Source of the DNA: Acidipila sp. EB88
GTDB lineage: Bacteria; Acidobacteriota; Terriglobia; Terriglobales; Acidobacteriaceae
Assembly: GCF_003858395.1 (NCBI RefSeq)
Contig: NZ_QWEV01000005.1
Coordinates: forward strand, 496,001-560,000
DNA: 64,000 bases
Direction of reading: 5' to 3'
The notes beneath the pieces were generated by a model. It did not search any database. It was not told the DNA's origin and saw only the letters and a list, made by a program, of their open reading frames with translations. The first letter of the stretch is position 1. Each line of letters starts with the position of its first letter. Position numbers and translations under genes: made by a program. Below, one piece after another: positions 35,134 through 44,489 of this stretch.

Positions 35134-36006
35134 CTACTCAAGGTCTTTCTGAATGGCGGCGTAGCACTCGTGCAGCCTTGCCATATCGCGTGGTACATGG
35201 ATCCGTTTCACGGGTACGGTCTCTGCCAAGGCAAGCAGCCGCTTGAGCCGCAGCGGGGGAACGTGTGCCAATGTGTCGGACTTATAGAAGAGCCTGGTTT
35301 CAAACTGCTTCTGCATGCAGAGCGACACGCCGGCAGCTGCGCCGGAAAGCTGCTCGATGCGCACAGGCTCTTGTTTCCCGGCGCGCTGCAGAAGATACAG
35401 GGCCTGCAACGGTCGCGGGGCTGCACAGTATGCAGCAGCGCAGTCGCCAAGGCTCTCGGCGATCCGCCTCTGTCGCAGGTAAGGAATGGTCGGGACAACC
35501 GTGGTTGTGCCAGGCAGCACCATCAGGTGCTCATCGGCAATCAGCGCGTGCCCCATAGACAGAAAGTGGTGCACCATCGTGCTCTTTCCCGTGCCGGATG
35601 GAGCAAGGAATCCGACTACGCGATCCCCGACGGCAATGGCGCTGGCATGGAGCATTTCGACGTATCCGCTAAGCAACAGGTAGAGCGGCAAAGCCTTCTG
35701 CAGAAACCAGTAGCGCACGAGCTCAGGCGTCGCGTCCGCAGTGGACGTGCATAGAATCAGGCCGCGTTGCAGGTGAATGGAAAATTGCAGTAGGTCCTGC
35801 ACGCGCGAGCGCGCCCGTGCTCCGCTGTGGGCAAAGGAGAGAACCCTGCCCTGGGTCTGGAAGCTCGCATCCGCCAACACCGAACCTCCCAGGTGCTGCA
35901 CCTGCCGATGGCGGAACACCACAGCCGGAAACACCGGAACTGCTTCCGGCAGTGGCCCCAGATCGATATTGCTGGCGATCTCTACGCCAAACGCGATGCT
36001 GTTCAC
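35134..36006 (-). CDS. HPr-kinase-like serine/threonine kinase
   Basis: 290 residues. The P-loop APSGTGKST lies at about 135-143 behind MLHASAIAVGDRVVGF, as in HprK and the lasso-peptide tailoring kinases. D158-E159 follows at the expected distance. The start is taken as GTG at 36006, which overlaps the precursor stop (TAGTG), so translation would be coupled. A frame extending to 36330 would cover the precursor gene and contains unlikely sequence. In known lasso pathways a homologous kinase phosphorylates the C-terminal Ser of the precursor; the candidate here ends in Thr-Thr. Cytoplasmic, no membrane segments. Confidence 0.83.
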   Translation of the reverse strand: MNSIAFGVEIASNIDLGPLPEAVPVFPAVVFRHRQVQHLGGSVLADASFQTQGRVLSFAHSGARARSRVQDLLQFSIHLQRGLILCTSTADATPELVRYWFLQKALPLYLLLSGYVEMLHASAIAVGDRVVGFLAPSGTGKSTMVHHFLSMGHALIADEHLMVLPGTTTVVPTIPYLRQRRIAESLGDCAAAYCAAPRPLQALYLLQRAGKQEPVRIEQLSGAAAGVSLCMQKQFETRLFYKSDTLAHVPPLRLKRLLALAETVPVKRIHVPRDMARLHECYAAIQKDLE

Positions 36007-36164
36007 TAAGTGGTGATAAGCGTGACGCTGAGGATTATGGCTGGATCGGCGTCCTGGGTGAGCTTGTTGACATCCCCATACTCCACGAGGGACGGCGCGA
36101 CGTAGAGTTTCTTCTTGAATTTCCCTGCTTCGACTTCTAAACGATTCGGGTTTTCCATAGGCAT
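36006..36164 (-). CDS. RiPP precursor peptide, 52 residues, lasso-type leader
   Basis: An ATG at 36164, eight bases after AAGGAG, opens a 52-residue frame ending with TAG at 36006. The lysine-rich N-terminal half (KFKKKLYVAP) is followed by Y21-x2-P24-x-L26-x3-G30-x5-T36, the recognition motif of lasso-peptide leaders that PqqD-like proteins bind. If Thr36 is position -2, as in lasso peptides, the core is residues 38-52: DADPAIILSVTLITT. The core has no Asp/Glu at positions 7-9 and no Cys. The stop overlaps the kinase GTG. The gene heads the operon. I derived it by hand from the reverse strand; a second in-frame ATG lies at 36158. Confidence 0.82.
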   Translation of the reverse strand: MPMENPNRLEVEAGKFKKKLYVAPSLVEYGDVNKLTQDADPAIILSVTLITT

Positions 36165-36530
36165 CACTCGGACTCCTTGTTTGTAAGTGGAATATTGGTC
36201 GCTGCATAGCTGGGTCTCTGTCTGATGCAGTACAAAGCCGCAAGAAAGTATTACTCGCGTGGGTGTTTAGGGTTTGCGTACCCCTACCCCTGCTTGAGCG
36301 AAACGTACCAGTTAGTAACATGGCTAGCAAGCCTTATTTCTGAGCTACAAGTTACCTCCGCGGAAACTGCACCGGTGGTCTGCCTGCTGCTCACAAGCGA
36401 GGCGCGTCGCTACGCTCCGTCACGCAGGCTTTGAGGCGGTCAGCATTTGCAATCCGGAAGCGACGCGAACGCCCTACGGCACTCCGCGGCAAAAGCCATC
36501 CTGATACGAGGGTCAAGATGGCCGCAACGA
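36165..36530. other. Upstream region of the RiPP-like operon, no gene seen
   Basis: Apart from the ribosome binding site, these bases show no believable gene. A loose inverted repeat, GGTGTTTAGGGT with TACCCCTACCCC, lies near 36259-36289. The operon promoter should be here, but I could not identify it. Confidence 0.4.
36173..36178 (-). promoter_or_regulatory. Ribosome binding site of the precursor peptide gene
   Basis: AAGGAG on the minus strand, eight bases before the ATG at 36164. It is the strongest such site in the operon and fixes the precursor start. Confidence 0.85.
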
Positions 36531-36562
36531 AAAACAGCCGCGACCGAAGTCGCGGCTGTTTT
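36531..36562. terminator. Rho-independent terminator after the SLBB export gene
   Basis: AAAACAGCCGCGAC pairs with GTCGCGGCTGTTTT over 14 bases with a CGAA tetraloop. On the minus strand it lies 15 bases past the stop of the SLBB gene. Its A and T tracts allow both directions. Confidence 0.93.
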
Positions 36563-36576
36563 CCTGCTGGAGTGCG

Positions 36577-39249
36577 TTAATTGACCAAGGCCCCGATGAC
36601 TGCCAGCGAAGACAAGCCCGAGGTAGCCGCCAGCACCGTGCGCAGCGTGCTGATCTTGAAAAGCTTGGACGGGACAACCAGCGTATCGCCCGGGGCGAGT
36701 TCAAGCCCGTCGAACGTGTTTCCCCAGAAGCCGCTGCTCTGGCGGCTGAGCACGGACCCATTGGCCCGGATTACAAACGCATGCTTGGGGTCGCTGTCGC
36801 GGTCCGGGCGGCCTGCCTGCGCAAGGTAGTACTTCACCGTGGCTTTGGGCTTATAGAGGAACGAGCTTTGGCTGGGTACCGAGCCCACGACGTTCACAAC
36901 CTGGGGCTGGCTGGGAATCAGGAGGACGTCGCCGTTCTCAAGAGAAAGCGGCGGAATGGATGCGACTCCCTGCGAATCCACCTTGAAGTCGAGCACGATG
37001 CGTCCAGTCGCCCGCTGCTGCCGTAGCTGCCCGAGCATCCGCTCTTCCAATGTGAGCAAAGAAGCATCGTTGCCGTTGCCGGCCAGGGATAAAGACTCGT
37101 TCGCAGCAGATCGCTCCATCTCCATGGACAGTTTGTCGACGTACTGGTTCAGGCGCTGCTGCTCCAGCGCTCTTGCTGACTCGCGCGTCAACTGCGAGCC
37201 GAACAGGTAAGCCTGCGGAGTGAGCCCCCCGGCCCGCGCCACCAGCGATTGCAGTGTCTCGCCGGGGCGCACGCTGTACACACCGGCCCCCCCCACCTCG
37301 CCTTCAATCCGGATGTACTTGGTGAGCTGCTCCTGCGCCACGTTGAAGTCTGCCTGCGAGAAGATGGTGACCACGTCCCCCTGCTCGAGCGGGTAGTTCT
37401 GCGATTGGTCATGGTCGAGGACAAGCTTGCCCAGGTCGAACGGGAAAAGCTCGTTCTTGAGCGTTTCATGGTTGGTGCGCTCAATCACGGCGTACGTCCA
37501 GTCAATTTCCGGCGCCGGGATCGTCACGCGGGTGAGTTGCGAAGTAGCCACAGCAATGCGCGGGTCGGACGGGTTCGCCTGCACACTCGAGCCGCCGTCG
37601 GCCGCGCCTGCCGTGAGCACACCGCCTCCCTCCGGGAGGCTGTTCACTGATCTGCCCAGGTTGTTTGTCGAACTACCCTGCGGCATTATGGAAGAGTTCG
37701 TGAGGGTGCGGTCCAGCACACCTGCAGACGCCTGCTGGTTCTGATTCGATTGCCCGGCCTGGCCCATCTGGCCCATCTGGCCAGACTGACCGAATTGACC
37801 TGGCTGGGCCGCCTGCCCCTGCTGACCGGGAGCGTACTGCATGTTGGCGTTGCTCGACAGGGGCTCGAAGTGCATCGGCATGGTGCCTTCGGCATTGCGA
37901 ACCTCCCAGTAGCGAGTGGTGAGCAGTGCAGCCTTTTCCGGAATGATGTCGCTCAGACGCATGCCCGGGTGCCACGCGAACCGACCGGGATTGGCCAGAT
38001 TGCCACGAATCGTCACCGTCTTCTCGAAGCGGTTGGAGATGCTACCGAGAATTAGCAGTTCCCCGTCCTGAAGAGGCGTCGCAAGACCTGCGGCGTTGAG
38101 CGGCAGCGTGCGGGCCTCGCGGAAGGAGTGGTGCACAATCTGGTCCACGGACACGCCGGCTGCCGAAGCAACAGCCGTGGGTCCGCCGACAAGCGACAGG
38201 AGAGCTCCCAGGGTTTCTGATCCACGCAGTTCAAAGATCGCCGGAACGTTTACCTGCCCGGCAAACGCAACCTGCGGACCCGCAGGCGGGATAAAGATGA
38301 CGTCGCCTGGCAGCAGGTGCACATCCTTGGATTTATCCCCGTGCAGCAGCAGGTCGTAGAAATCGAAGGTGGTCAGCACCGCGCCGTCCCGTCGAAGCTC
38401 GATCCTGCGCAAAGAACCGACTGGGGAAGGGCCACCCGAGGCGAAGACGGCATTGACCAGCGTACTGAGCGAACTTACCGTGTAGCTGCCTGGCCGCCTG
38501 GCCTGACCAGTGACAAAGATCTGGATGGAGTGCAGCCTGCCAAGATCCACCGACAGGTTGAAGTTGCGGAATACGCGGCTGACTTCGTTGCGGATCTGGC
38601 CTGTTAGGGCAGCATAGGCTAAACCGGCCACATGGACGGTGCCCACCTGCGGCAGGTAGATGTTGCCGGAGCGGTCCACGGTGAGCGCCTCGTTCATGGT
38701 CACCGGTCCCCACATGCGAACCAGCACCTGGTCTCCCGTGGACACCACATAATCGGTTGTCGGGGGCGCGTCCGGCAGCGACGCAAAGGTGCCAGGATCC
38801 CGGAACAGATCATGCCCGTAGAGCGGCAGCCATTGGTCGGTGGTCTGCTGGACCAGTACCTGGAAGCCGGTGGGCGGCGGCGGCGCCTGGGGTTCTGGAC
38901 GGTTGCCCTGAGTGCCATTCTGCCGGTCGAGCCCAGCCGCATCGACATGCTGGCCGGGGTTCGTCAGCCTTGTGTTCGGATACGCGCCTTCCACCCCATA
39001 CGGGTCGCTGCCATTCTGCCCCATACCCCGGCCACCTGCCTGATCCGCATACGGGGCGTAAGTGCCGTAGCCAGGCTCGGTAGCACCAGAAGCCGCAGCT
39101 GGAACCTGTGGAAAGGAGGTTTGCGCCTGCGAAGTTACCTGACCTGTGTTACTTGAGCTACCATCTAGGGATTGTCCGGAAAGCAGCGATGCCCCGGGTG
39201 ACAGAAAGGCGAGGAAAGCGTATAGAGTGGGGCGAAGCAGCTTTGTCAT
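36577..39249 (-). CDS. SLBB-domain polysaccharide export protein (Wza-like)
   Basis: About 890 residues from the ATG at 39249; a frame to 39393 is unlikely. A signal peptide (LRPTLYAFLAFLSPGASLLSGQS) lacks a lipobox Cys. After a Pro/Gly/Gln linker, the Poly_export domain begins near DYVVSTGDQVLVRMWGPVTMNEALTVDRSGNIYLPQVGTV. Several SLBB repeats follow (for example IQIFVTGQARRPGSYTVSSLSTLVNAVFASGG). A low-complexity Gly-Gln stretch sits at about 470-505. The protein should form the outer membrane channel for a secreted polysaccharide. It is much longer than E. coli Wza. It is transcribed away from the glycosyltransferase at 39458 and opens the exopolysaccharide locus. Confidence 0.9.
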   Translation of the reverse strand: MTKLLRPTLYAFLAFLSPGASLLSGQSLDGSSSNTGQVTSQAQTSFPQVPAAASGATEPGYGTYAPYADQAGGRGMGQNGSDPYGVEGAYPNTRLTNPGQHVDAAGLDRQNGTQGNRPEPQAPPPPTGFQVLVQQTTDQWLPLYGHDLFRDPGTFASLPDAPPTTDYVVSTGDQVLVRMWGPVTMNEALTVDRSGNIYLPQVGTVHVAGLAYAALTGQIRNEVSRVFRNFNLSVDLGRLHSIQIFVTGQARRPGSYTVSSLSTLVNAVFASGGPSPVGSLRRIELRRDGAVLTTFDFYDLLLHGDKSKDVHLLPGDVIFIPPAGPQVAFAGQVNVPAIFELRGSETLGALLSLVGGPTAVASAAGVSVDQIVHHSFREARTLPLNAAGLATPLQDGELLILGSISNRFEKTVTIRGNLANPGRFAWHPGMRLSDIIPEKAALLTTRYWEVRNAEGTMPMHFEPLSSNANMQYAPGQQGQAAQPGQFGQSGQMGQMGQAGQSNQNQQASAGVLDRTLTNSSIMPQGSSTNNLGRSVNSLPEGGGVLTAGAADGGSSVQANPSDPRIAVATSQLTRVTIPAPEIDWTYAVIERTNHETLKNELFPFDLGKLVLDHDQSQNYPLEQGDVVTIFSQADFNVAQEQLTKYIRIEGEVGGAGVYSVRPGETLQSLVARAGGLTPQAYLFGSQLTRESARALEQQRLNQYVDKLSMEMERSAANESLSLAGNGNDASLLTLEERMLGQLRQQRATGRIVLDFKVDSQGVASIPPLSLENGDVLLIPSQPQVVNVVGSVPSQSSFLYKPKATVKYYLAQAGRPDRDSDPKHAFVIRANGSVLSRQSSGFWGNTFDGLELAPGDTLVVPSKLFKISTLRTVLAATSGLSSLAVIGALVN

Positions 39250-39457
39250 GGGGTGTGTCGAGGCATCCTGCCGGAATGGTTCCAGGCTCGGAAGTATTGT
39301 AACGGGCTCTACACTGCGTAAATGGTAATACCTGGTTTCGGGGCATCTACAAATCAAGCATCTCAGTAGGTGATGAGGTATGCGGTTGCCCACTTGGGAG
39401 TCCGGCCTTTCTGGATTTCGTCGCTATGGTGGTTATCAGGAGAGGATTTTAAGAAGC

Positions 39458-40579
39458 ATGCGTGTTTGCATCGTCGTTCCTACGCTTAACCCCGGCAGAC
39501 TGTGGGACGCCTTCAGCGCTGCGCTTCTTGAGAACCTTGCAGATCTTGGCCTGCCCGCGCACTCCGTATTGATTCTTGATTCTGCCTCGAATGACGGCAC
39601 ACTCGAGAAGGCGACTGCCGCAGGCTTTCGGGTACATTCCATATCGCGAGACAGCTTCGATCACGGCGGCACCCGCCAGGTCGCGGTTGCGCTGGAGCGT
39701 GGAGCGGAGTTCCTGGTCTATTTGACGCAGGATGCAGTGCTCGCACAGCCCGATGCGATCAGGATCCTGCTTAAGGCCCTGGAGAATCCAGCCGTCGGCG
39801 CCGCGTATGGACGACAACTCCCCCGGCCCCAGGCGCGCAGTGTCGAGGTCCATGCCCGACTCTTCAACTACCCGCCCGTGTCACGCCTGCGTTCATTTGC
39901 CGACAGGCAGTCGCTGGGCTTCAAATCCATTTTCGCGTCGAATTCCTTTTGTGCGTATCGCCGGAGCGCCCTGATCTCGGTGGGCGGCTTTCCGCAACGT
40001 GCAATCTGCAGCGAAGAGTCGATCGCGATCGGGCGCATGCACATCGAGGGCTGGCAGTCTGCGTACGTAGCCGAGGCGACCGTGTACCACTCGCACGGCT
40101 TCACCGTTGCGCAGGAGTTTCAGCGCTATTTCGACGTAGGCGTGACGCATGCGCGGGAACCGTTCATGCTTGAGATGTTCGGCACAGCCAATGGCGAAGG
40201 CAAGCGGTTCGTCATCTCGGAGTTTCGTTACCTCCTCGAACATGAGCCCAGCCTGATCCCGTCAGCACTGCTTCGCACCCTGACCAAGCTCATCGGCTAC
40301 CGCCTGGGGCGCAAGGAAGCGCAACTCAGCCTCGCGATGCGCCGGCGTCTCAGCATGAATGGATGTTTCTGGAGGGCGGAGTGCACGGCACGTGATCAGC
40401 GGTCTGCCCGGGCACCGATCCAGGGTGCACGCGCCGACCAGTGGCTGGCCAGCAGCGCTCAGCGCGTAACTGAGATGATTCCCCATCCATTGCAGGCGAA
40501 GCAGGAACTGCGACGCCCCGCCGAACTCGCCACCGAGGTGGTTCGAACCTCGCCAGTCCAGCAGCAAAGGGTTCGCTAG
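39458..40579 (+). CDS. Glycosyltransferase family 2 (rhamnosyltransferase-like)
   Basis: About 373 residues. The GT2 fold starts at once: MRVCIVVPTLNPG, then LILDSASNDGTLEKA, with the metal-binding region LVYLTQDAVLAQP at about 95-107 in place of a plain DxD, and a C-terminal EESIAIGRMHIEGW acceptor region. The HGGTRQVA segment and the TQDAVL motif are typical of rhamnosyltransferases. It is cytoplasmic and adds a sugar to a lipid-linked oligosaccharide. The ATG at 39458 has AGGAGAGG about 11 bases upstream. It is divergent from the SLBB export gene and shares that promoter region. Confidence 0.87.
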   Translation: MRVCIVVPTLNPGRLWDAFSAALLENLADLGLPAHSVLILDSASNDGTLEKATAAGFRVHSISRDSFDHGGTRQVAVALERGAEFLVYLTQDAVLAQPDAIRILLKALENPAVGAAYGRQLPRPQARSVEVHARLFNYPPVSRLRSFADRQSLGFKSIFASNSFCAYRRSALISVGGFPQRAICSEESIAIGRMHIEGWQSAYVAEATVYHSHGFTVAQEFQRYFDVGVTHAREPFMLEMFGTANGEGKRFVISEFRYLLEHEPSLIPSALLRTLTKLIGYRLGRKEAQLSLAMRRRLSMNGCFWRAECTARDQRSARAPIQGARADQWLASSAQRVTEMIPHPLQAKQELRRPAELATEVVRTSPVQQQRVR

Positions 40580-40643
40580 GCCCTGACTCGTCGGGTTCCA
40601 TTCTCAACCTGCCGAGTCAGGCGCCCTTGCGGGAGGTTTGGCT

Positions 40644-42115
40644 CTAGGCCGGTGGCAGGATCTGCTGCAGCACTCCTGATCGCAGAGCCATCACCTCATT
40701 CCGTTCCCGGTTTTTCCGCAGGAGCCGCAGGAACGCGCTCCGAAAACGGCTGCCACGCTGCAACTGCCTGGGCTGCAGCGCTTTCACGGCAAGGTCGGCT
40801 GTGGATGCGCCCAGCAGAACTTTGGCTGCTGGGTGCTGGTGGAATGCTCGCATGAAGCGTGCGACCGTGTCGGGCGCCCAAGTCCCCGTCCCTTGTGCCA
40901 CAAAGAGGATGTCGCCTGTGGCATTTCGGAGCGCAGCCTCGAAGGTGGGAATAGTGCCCATGGAGCGGGCGTGTTCGACGACCCGGATGCGTAGGTCCTG
41001 CCGGCCGCGCACGCGCTCAGCCGTATCATCCGCAGAGCCGTCGTCAACGAGCACCACCTCGTCCTGTAGACCCAACTGGGGGAGAATTGAGGCTAGTTGC
41101 GAGTCAACATACGAACTCGCGTTGCAGGCGGCGATGCAGATGGAAACCCGGGGTGGCCTGGGTGGCAGGGCTGTTCCGGGCAGGGCTGCTCCAAGGTGCA
41201 GTTCGACCGATCTGCGGAAGAGCTCTTGCCTGTGGGCGCGGGACCGGAACAAGCGCAGGCGAAGGAATGCCGCGGTGATCGAGCGCAGTTCCCTGGCATC
41301 TCCACGACGGCGATGCTTCACCATCCGAAGCGCCAGGCGCAGCGTGCGTTCCAAGCCTGCCAGAACGTTCATTTCACGATCCCAGAAGGCCGACTCGGCA
41401 AGCAGCACCTGCCGGTAGCGCCATGGGGACATGCTCTCCTGCATCGACTTCATGGAGAACTCATGCTGCACGCGGATGTCACCAGCGACGAAGACCTGTT
41501 TACCCAACAACGCGAGGTTGCGGAACATGCGGGCATCACTATTGTCGAGCCAGAAGTAGGGATCGTATCCGCCCATCTGCGCCAGCGCATCCACCCGCAC
41601 GAGCGATGCGGAGTTGAACGCAAAAACAGGGTGCACCGGCACTCCCCGGTAGCCGTCAGCAAACCAGCGGGGCATGGCGCCAAGCAGAAAGTAATTCGGG
41701 ATAACTTGACCGCGCCGGCGCTGACCTGCGGCACAATCGCAGCCACCCGGGGAGTCGACCTTACCAATTCGATGATCGCCCCAAGCCTGGACAGGAAATC
41801 GAGGGGGAGCTCCGTGTCCTGATCCAGCGTCAGCAGCCACTCCGCGCCCTTGCGCAATGCGCGCTCGAGAGCGCGGTTATAGGCATTCGCCAAGCCAAGG
41901 TTTTCAGGGCAAGGCAGGTATTCCACCCAGGCTGGTAAGTCGGCCAGCAATTCCATGTCCGCAGCCATGTCGGAGGATGCTCGCGGCGTGTTGTCCACCA
42001 GCAGAACGGATAACTGCATGCCGCTGCTTTGATTGGCGGCATGGGCGTCGAGCAGGCTCCGGTAGCTGGGCGAATCCTGCGGTTTCTGCTTGTAGAGCAC
42101 GATCACTGCGAACAA
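40644..42115 (-). pseudogene. Two-domain GT2 glycosyltransferase, frameshifted
   Basis: Two overlapping frames encode one protein. The upstream frame (ATG 42115) gives a GT2 domain: MFAVIVLYKQ, LLVDNTPRASSD, NLGLANAYNRAL, LLTLDQDTELP, up to IVPQVSAG. The sequence that should follow, QVIPNYFLLGAMPRWFADGY and FAFNSASLVRVDALAQMGGYDPYFWLDNSD, is in another frame that runs to 40644. That frame continues into a second GT2 domain (RVSICIAACNASSYVDSQL, VVLVDDGSADDT). Restoring one G near 41709-41714 would rejoin them into about 490 residues. It may be a true inactivation or a sequencing error. It belongs to the exopolysaccharide locus. Confidence 0.82.
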
Positions 42116-42556
42116 ATGGGGGGCATTGTCGTCATAGACTCAAGGATGTCCAGCGGGGTCTTTCTTTGGTATCGATTGTTGGTGCTGGCGCTGCGCACCG
42201 GCCGCGCCAGTGCCTGGTACAGCAGACCCGCCATTCTTTAGGGGCAGTGAAGCCCTGCTCGATTGGCCGTGCGCCCGAACCTGGTTCGCCTGCAGGATGC
42301 CTCCACTGCAGCCTGACCACGGGGCGTGAGAAGCGCAGGAGGCTCACACCCGTACCGGATGCTTCGACTCTTTCGTGGTAATACTAGCAAGTAACGAAGC
42401 TGTGTGCCGTTAAGCACATGGCCCAGGATATGGGGCAGCATTGAAGCTGTTGCTCGGCGCGAAGACCCCTGAGAGCAGCCGTAGCTCACCTCTCGCGCAG
42501 GAGCCATTTCGATCAGCGATGGTCCAACCGCACTCCTGGCAGGTCTGAAGTAGAAG
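42116..42556. other. Divergent intergenic region in the polysaccharide locus, no gene seen
   Basis: 441 bases between the frameshifted glycosyltransferase and the Wzi-like gene. I see no protein-like frame and no clear hairpin. It should carry both promoters. Confidence 0.45.
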
Positions 42557-44410
42557 GTGAACCGCTTGCAATGGATTGAAAAACGGCTTTGGCCGCTGCT
42601 TGCAGCCGCTTCTTTCTGCGGGAACCTGGCAGCCAACGCACAATCCACACCGCAGGTGGCCTCGCCGGGTACAGCTTCAGCGATCACCACACAGGCAGGC
42701 CCGTTGATCGTGGGTGGCCGGGTTATTGAGCCTTCTTCCCTGCCGCTTACCGCCTACATTCCGCTTGACAGCTGGACCTACGGCGCCATGGATCGCCTGC
42801 ATGCCCTGGGCTATGTGGATACAGCCTATCTCGGCCTGAGACCATGGACGCGGCTTTCCGTCGAAAATATGCTGGATGATTCGGCCGAAAGCTTTGAAGG
42901 TTCCGGCATCGTCTCCGCAAGTCGCACCTTCGGCGGCACCGCCGGCGGTGTTCCCAGCGAAGAGGCGCGCCAGATCTACGACGCACTGACGGCCACCTTC
43001 AATAAAACATGGCGCGCAGACCAGAACCCATCCCGCCCGAGCGCCGCCGTGGAAAGCGTGTATACACGCTCCGAGGTCATCGGCGGGCTGCCATTGCGGG
43101 ACAGCTTCCACCTGGGCCAGACGATCATCAACGATTACGGCCGGCCGTACCAGCGGGGGTACAACGGGATCCTGGGTGTGAGTGGCGGCGCCTCCAGAGG
43201 GCGCTGGTCGCTCTACGCGCGCGGCGAGTACCAGCACGCCCCCGGCGCAACCGGCTACAACCAGGCCCTCGCCACGACACTGGCGACCCTGGATGAGACG
43301 CCGTATGCGACCAATCCCAACCAGGCGACCATTCCGCTGGGCCCGATCGCACAGACGGACGTGTTCCGGATCCTGGAAGCCAATGTTTCCTACAACCTGA
43401 TCGGGCACCAAATCTCATTCGGCAAGACGGACCGTTGGCTCGGACCGGCCAAGGGGGGCGCGTTCGCCTTCAGCAACAATGCCGAGGCCATGTACGCCTT
43501 CCAGATTGACCGGGTAGAGCCACTCAAGGTCCCGTTGCTCTCGTCCCTGATTGGACCCATTCGCTACGAGTTTTTTGTTGGCAGCCTGAAAGGCCACACC
43601 GACCCGAATGATCCCTGGATGCATGTGGAGAAGATCAACTTCAAGCCGACGCCCAATGTTGAGGTAGGCTTTGAGCGCTCCGTGATCTGGGGAGGTCGCG
43701 GCCATGTGCCGATCACGATCGGATCCTTCTGGCGCTCGTTCACCAGTGTGCAGAACATCCCGGTTGCCGAGAAGTTCACGCGCCAGGACCCGGGCGCGCG
43801 CTTCGGTTCGTTCGACTTCAGCTACCGGTTACCATGGTTACGCAATTGGGTTACCCTCTATTCAGACTCCTTATCGCATGACGATGTGAGCCCGATCAGC
43901 GCGCCGCGGCGGGCTGCGGTCCGGCCCGGCATCTACCTGGCCCGGGTGCCCCGTCTGGAGCATCTCGACATCCGGGTGGAGGGTGTTTCCACCGATCCGC
44001 CGACCAGTCGCAGCACCGCGGGCCAGTTTCTGTATGCAGAAGGGGTACAACTGCAGGGATACACCAACAAGGGCCTCTTGATGGGAGACGCCATTGGGCG
44101 CGAGGATAAAGGTGGACAGGCATGGATTACCTACCATCTCTCGCCGCAGGAACAGATCCAGGCCAGCTACCGGCGCGTGAAAGCGGCTAAAGACTTTGTC
44201 AGCGGGGGCACCACGCAGGATGAATACGGGGTCTCCATCGTGAAGCGACTGCGTCCGGAACTCGAACTCTCTGCACAGGCACAGTACGAAGGCTGGAAGG
44301 CACCCATCTACGACACCTCGCGGCAGCTGACACCCCGCACGCACGCCAACACCACTGCCTCGTTTCAACTCACCTGGTTCCCAAAGCTGAGTGTGCCCAG
44401 CGATCATTGA
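42557..44410 (+). CDS. Capsule assembly Wzi-family outer membrane protein
   Basis: 617 residues. A signal peptide ([19 protein letters not shown]) is followed by [33 protein letters not shown], the opening seen in acidobacterial and proteobacterial Wzi-like barrels. Downstream, [30 protein letters not shown] and [28 protein letters not shown] are characteristic. Wzi is an outer membrane barrel that helps hold or assemble surface polysaccharide. The GTG start at 42557 has only a weak upstream site. It is followed by the rhamnose genes with an 80-base gap. Confidence 0.86.
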   Translation: MNRLQWIEKRLWPLLAAASFCGNLAANAQSTPQVASPGTASAITTQAGPLIVGGRVIEPSSLPLTAYIPLDSWTYGAMDRLHALGYVDTAYLGLRPWTRLSVENMLDDSAESFEGSGIVSASRTFGGTAGGVPSEEARQIYDALTATFNKTWRADQNPSRPSAAVESVYTRSEVIGGLPLRDSFHLGQTIINDYGRPYQRGYNGILGVSGGASRGRWSLYARGEYQHAPGATGYNQALATTLATLDETPYATNPNQATIPLGPIAQTDVFRILEANVSYNLIGHQISFGKTDRWLGPAKGGAFAFSNNAEAMYAFQIDRVEPLKVPLLSSLIGPIRYEFFVGSLKGHTDPNDPWMHVEKINFKPTPNVEVGFERSVIWGGRGHVPITIGSFWRSFTSVQNIPVAEKFTRQDPGARFGSFDFSYRLPWLRNWVTLYSDSLSHDDVSPISAPRRAAVRPGIYLARVPRLEHLDIRVEGVSTDPPTSRSTAGQFLYAEGVQLQGYTNKGLLMGDAIGREDKGGQAWITYHLSPQEQIQASYRRVKAAKDFVSGGTTQDEYGVSIVKRLRPELELSAQAQYEGWKAPIYDTSRQLTPRTHANTTASFQLTWFPKLSVPSDH

Positions 44411-44489
44411 TCGCTTTCGCACGCGCGCTTCGTTCACACTCTTCACGACGCAGGATCGAAAAACCTCCCTACTGAAAGGCTACTTGTTC

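Larger units (their letters stand above)
32113..36164 (-). other. RiPP-like biosynthetic operon (precursor, kinase, radical SAM, PqqD, nucleotidyltransferase, B2 protease)
   Basis: Six genes on one strand with spacings of -1, 3, -11, 2 and 30 bases, read from the precursor downstream. The set combines lasso-type leader handling (RRE and B2 protease) with a radical SAM enzyme, and lacks a lasso cyclase. It is flanked by a TonB-dependent receptor and by an exopolysaccharide locus. Confidence 0.75.

Noticed and set aside
36006..36120. Classical lasso peptide
   Set aside because: No Asp/Glu at core positions 7-9, no cyclase gene in the window, and a radical SAM enzyme in its place.
36006..36330. 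Longer start for the kinase reaching 36330
   Set aside because: The extra residues cover the precursor in another frame and look random; GTG at 36006, overlapping the precursor stop, fits the family's start better.
36225..36434. Small plus-strand frame upstream of the RiPP-like operon
   Set aside because: No ribosome binding site and no protein-like composition.
37740..37840. CRISPR-like repeat
   Set aside because: The repeat is an in-frame Gly-Gln coding repeat with very short units and no spacers.
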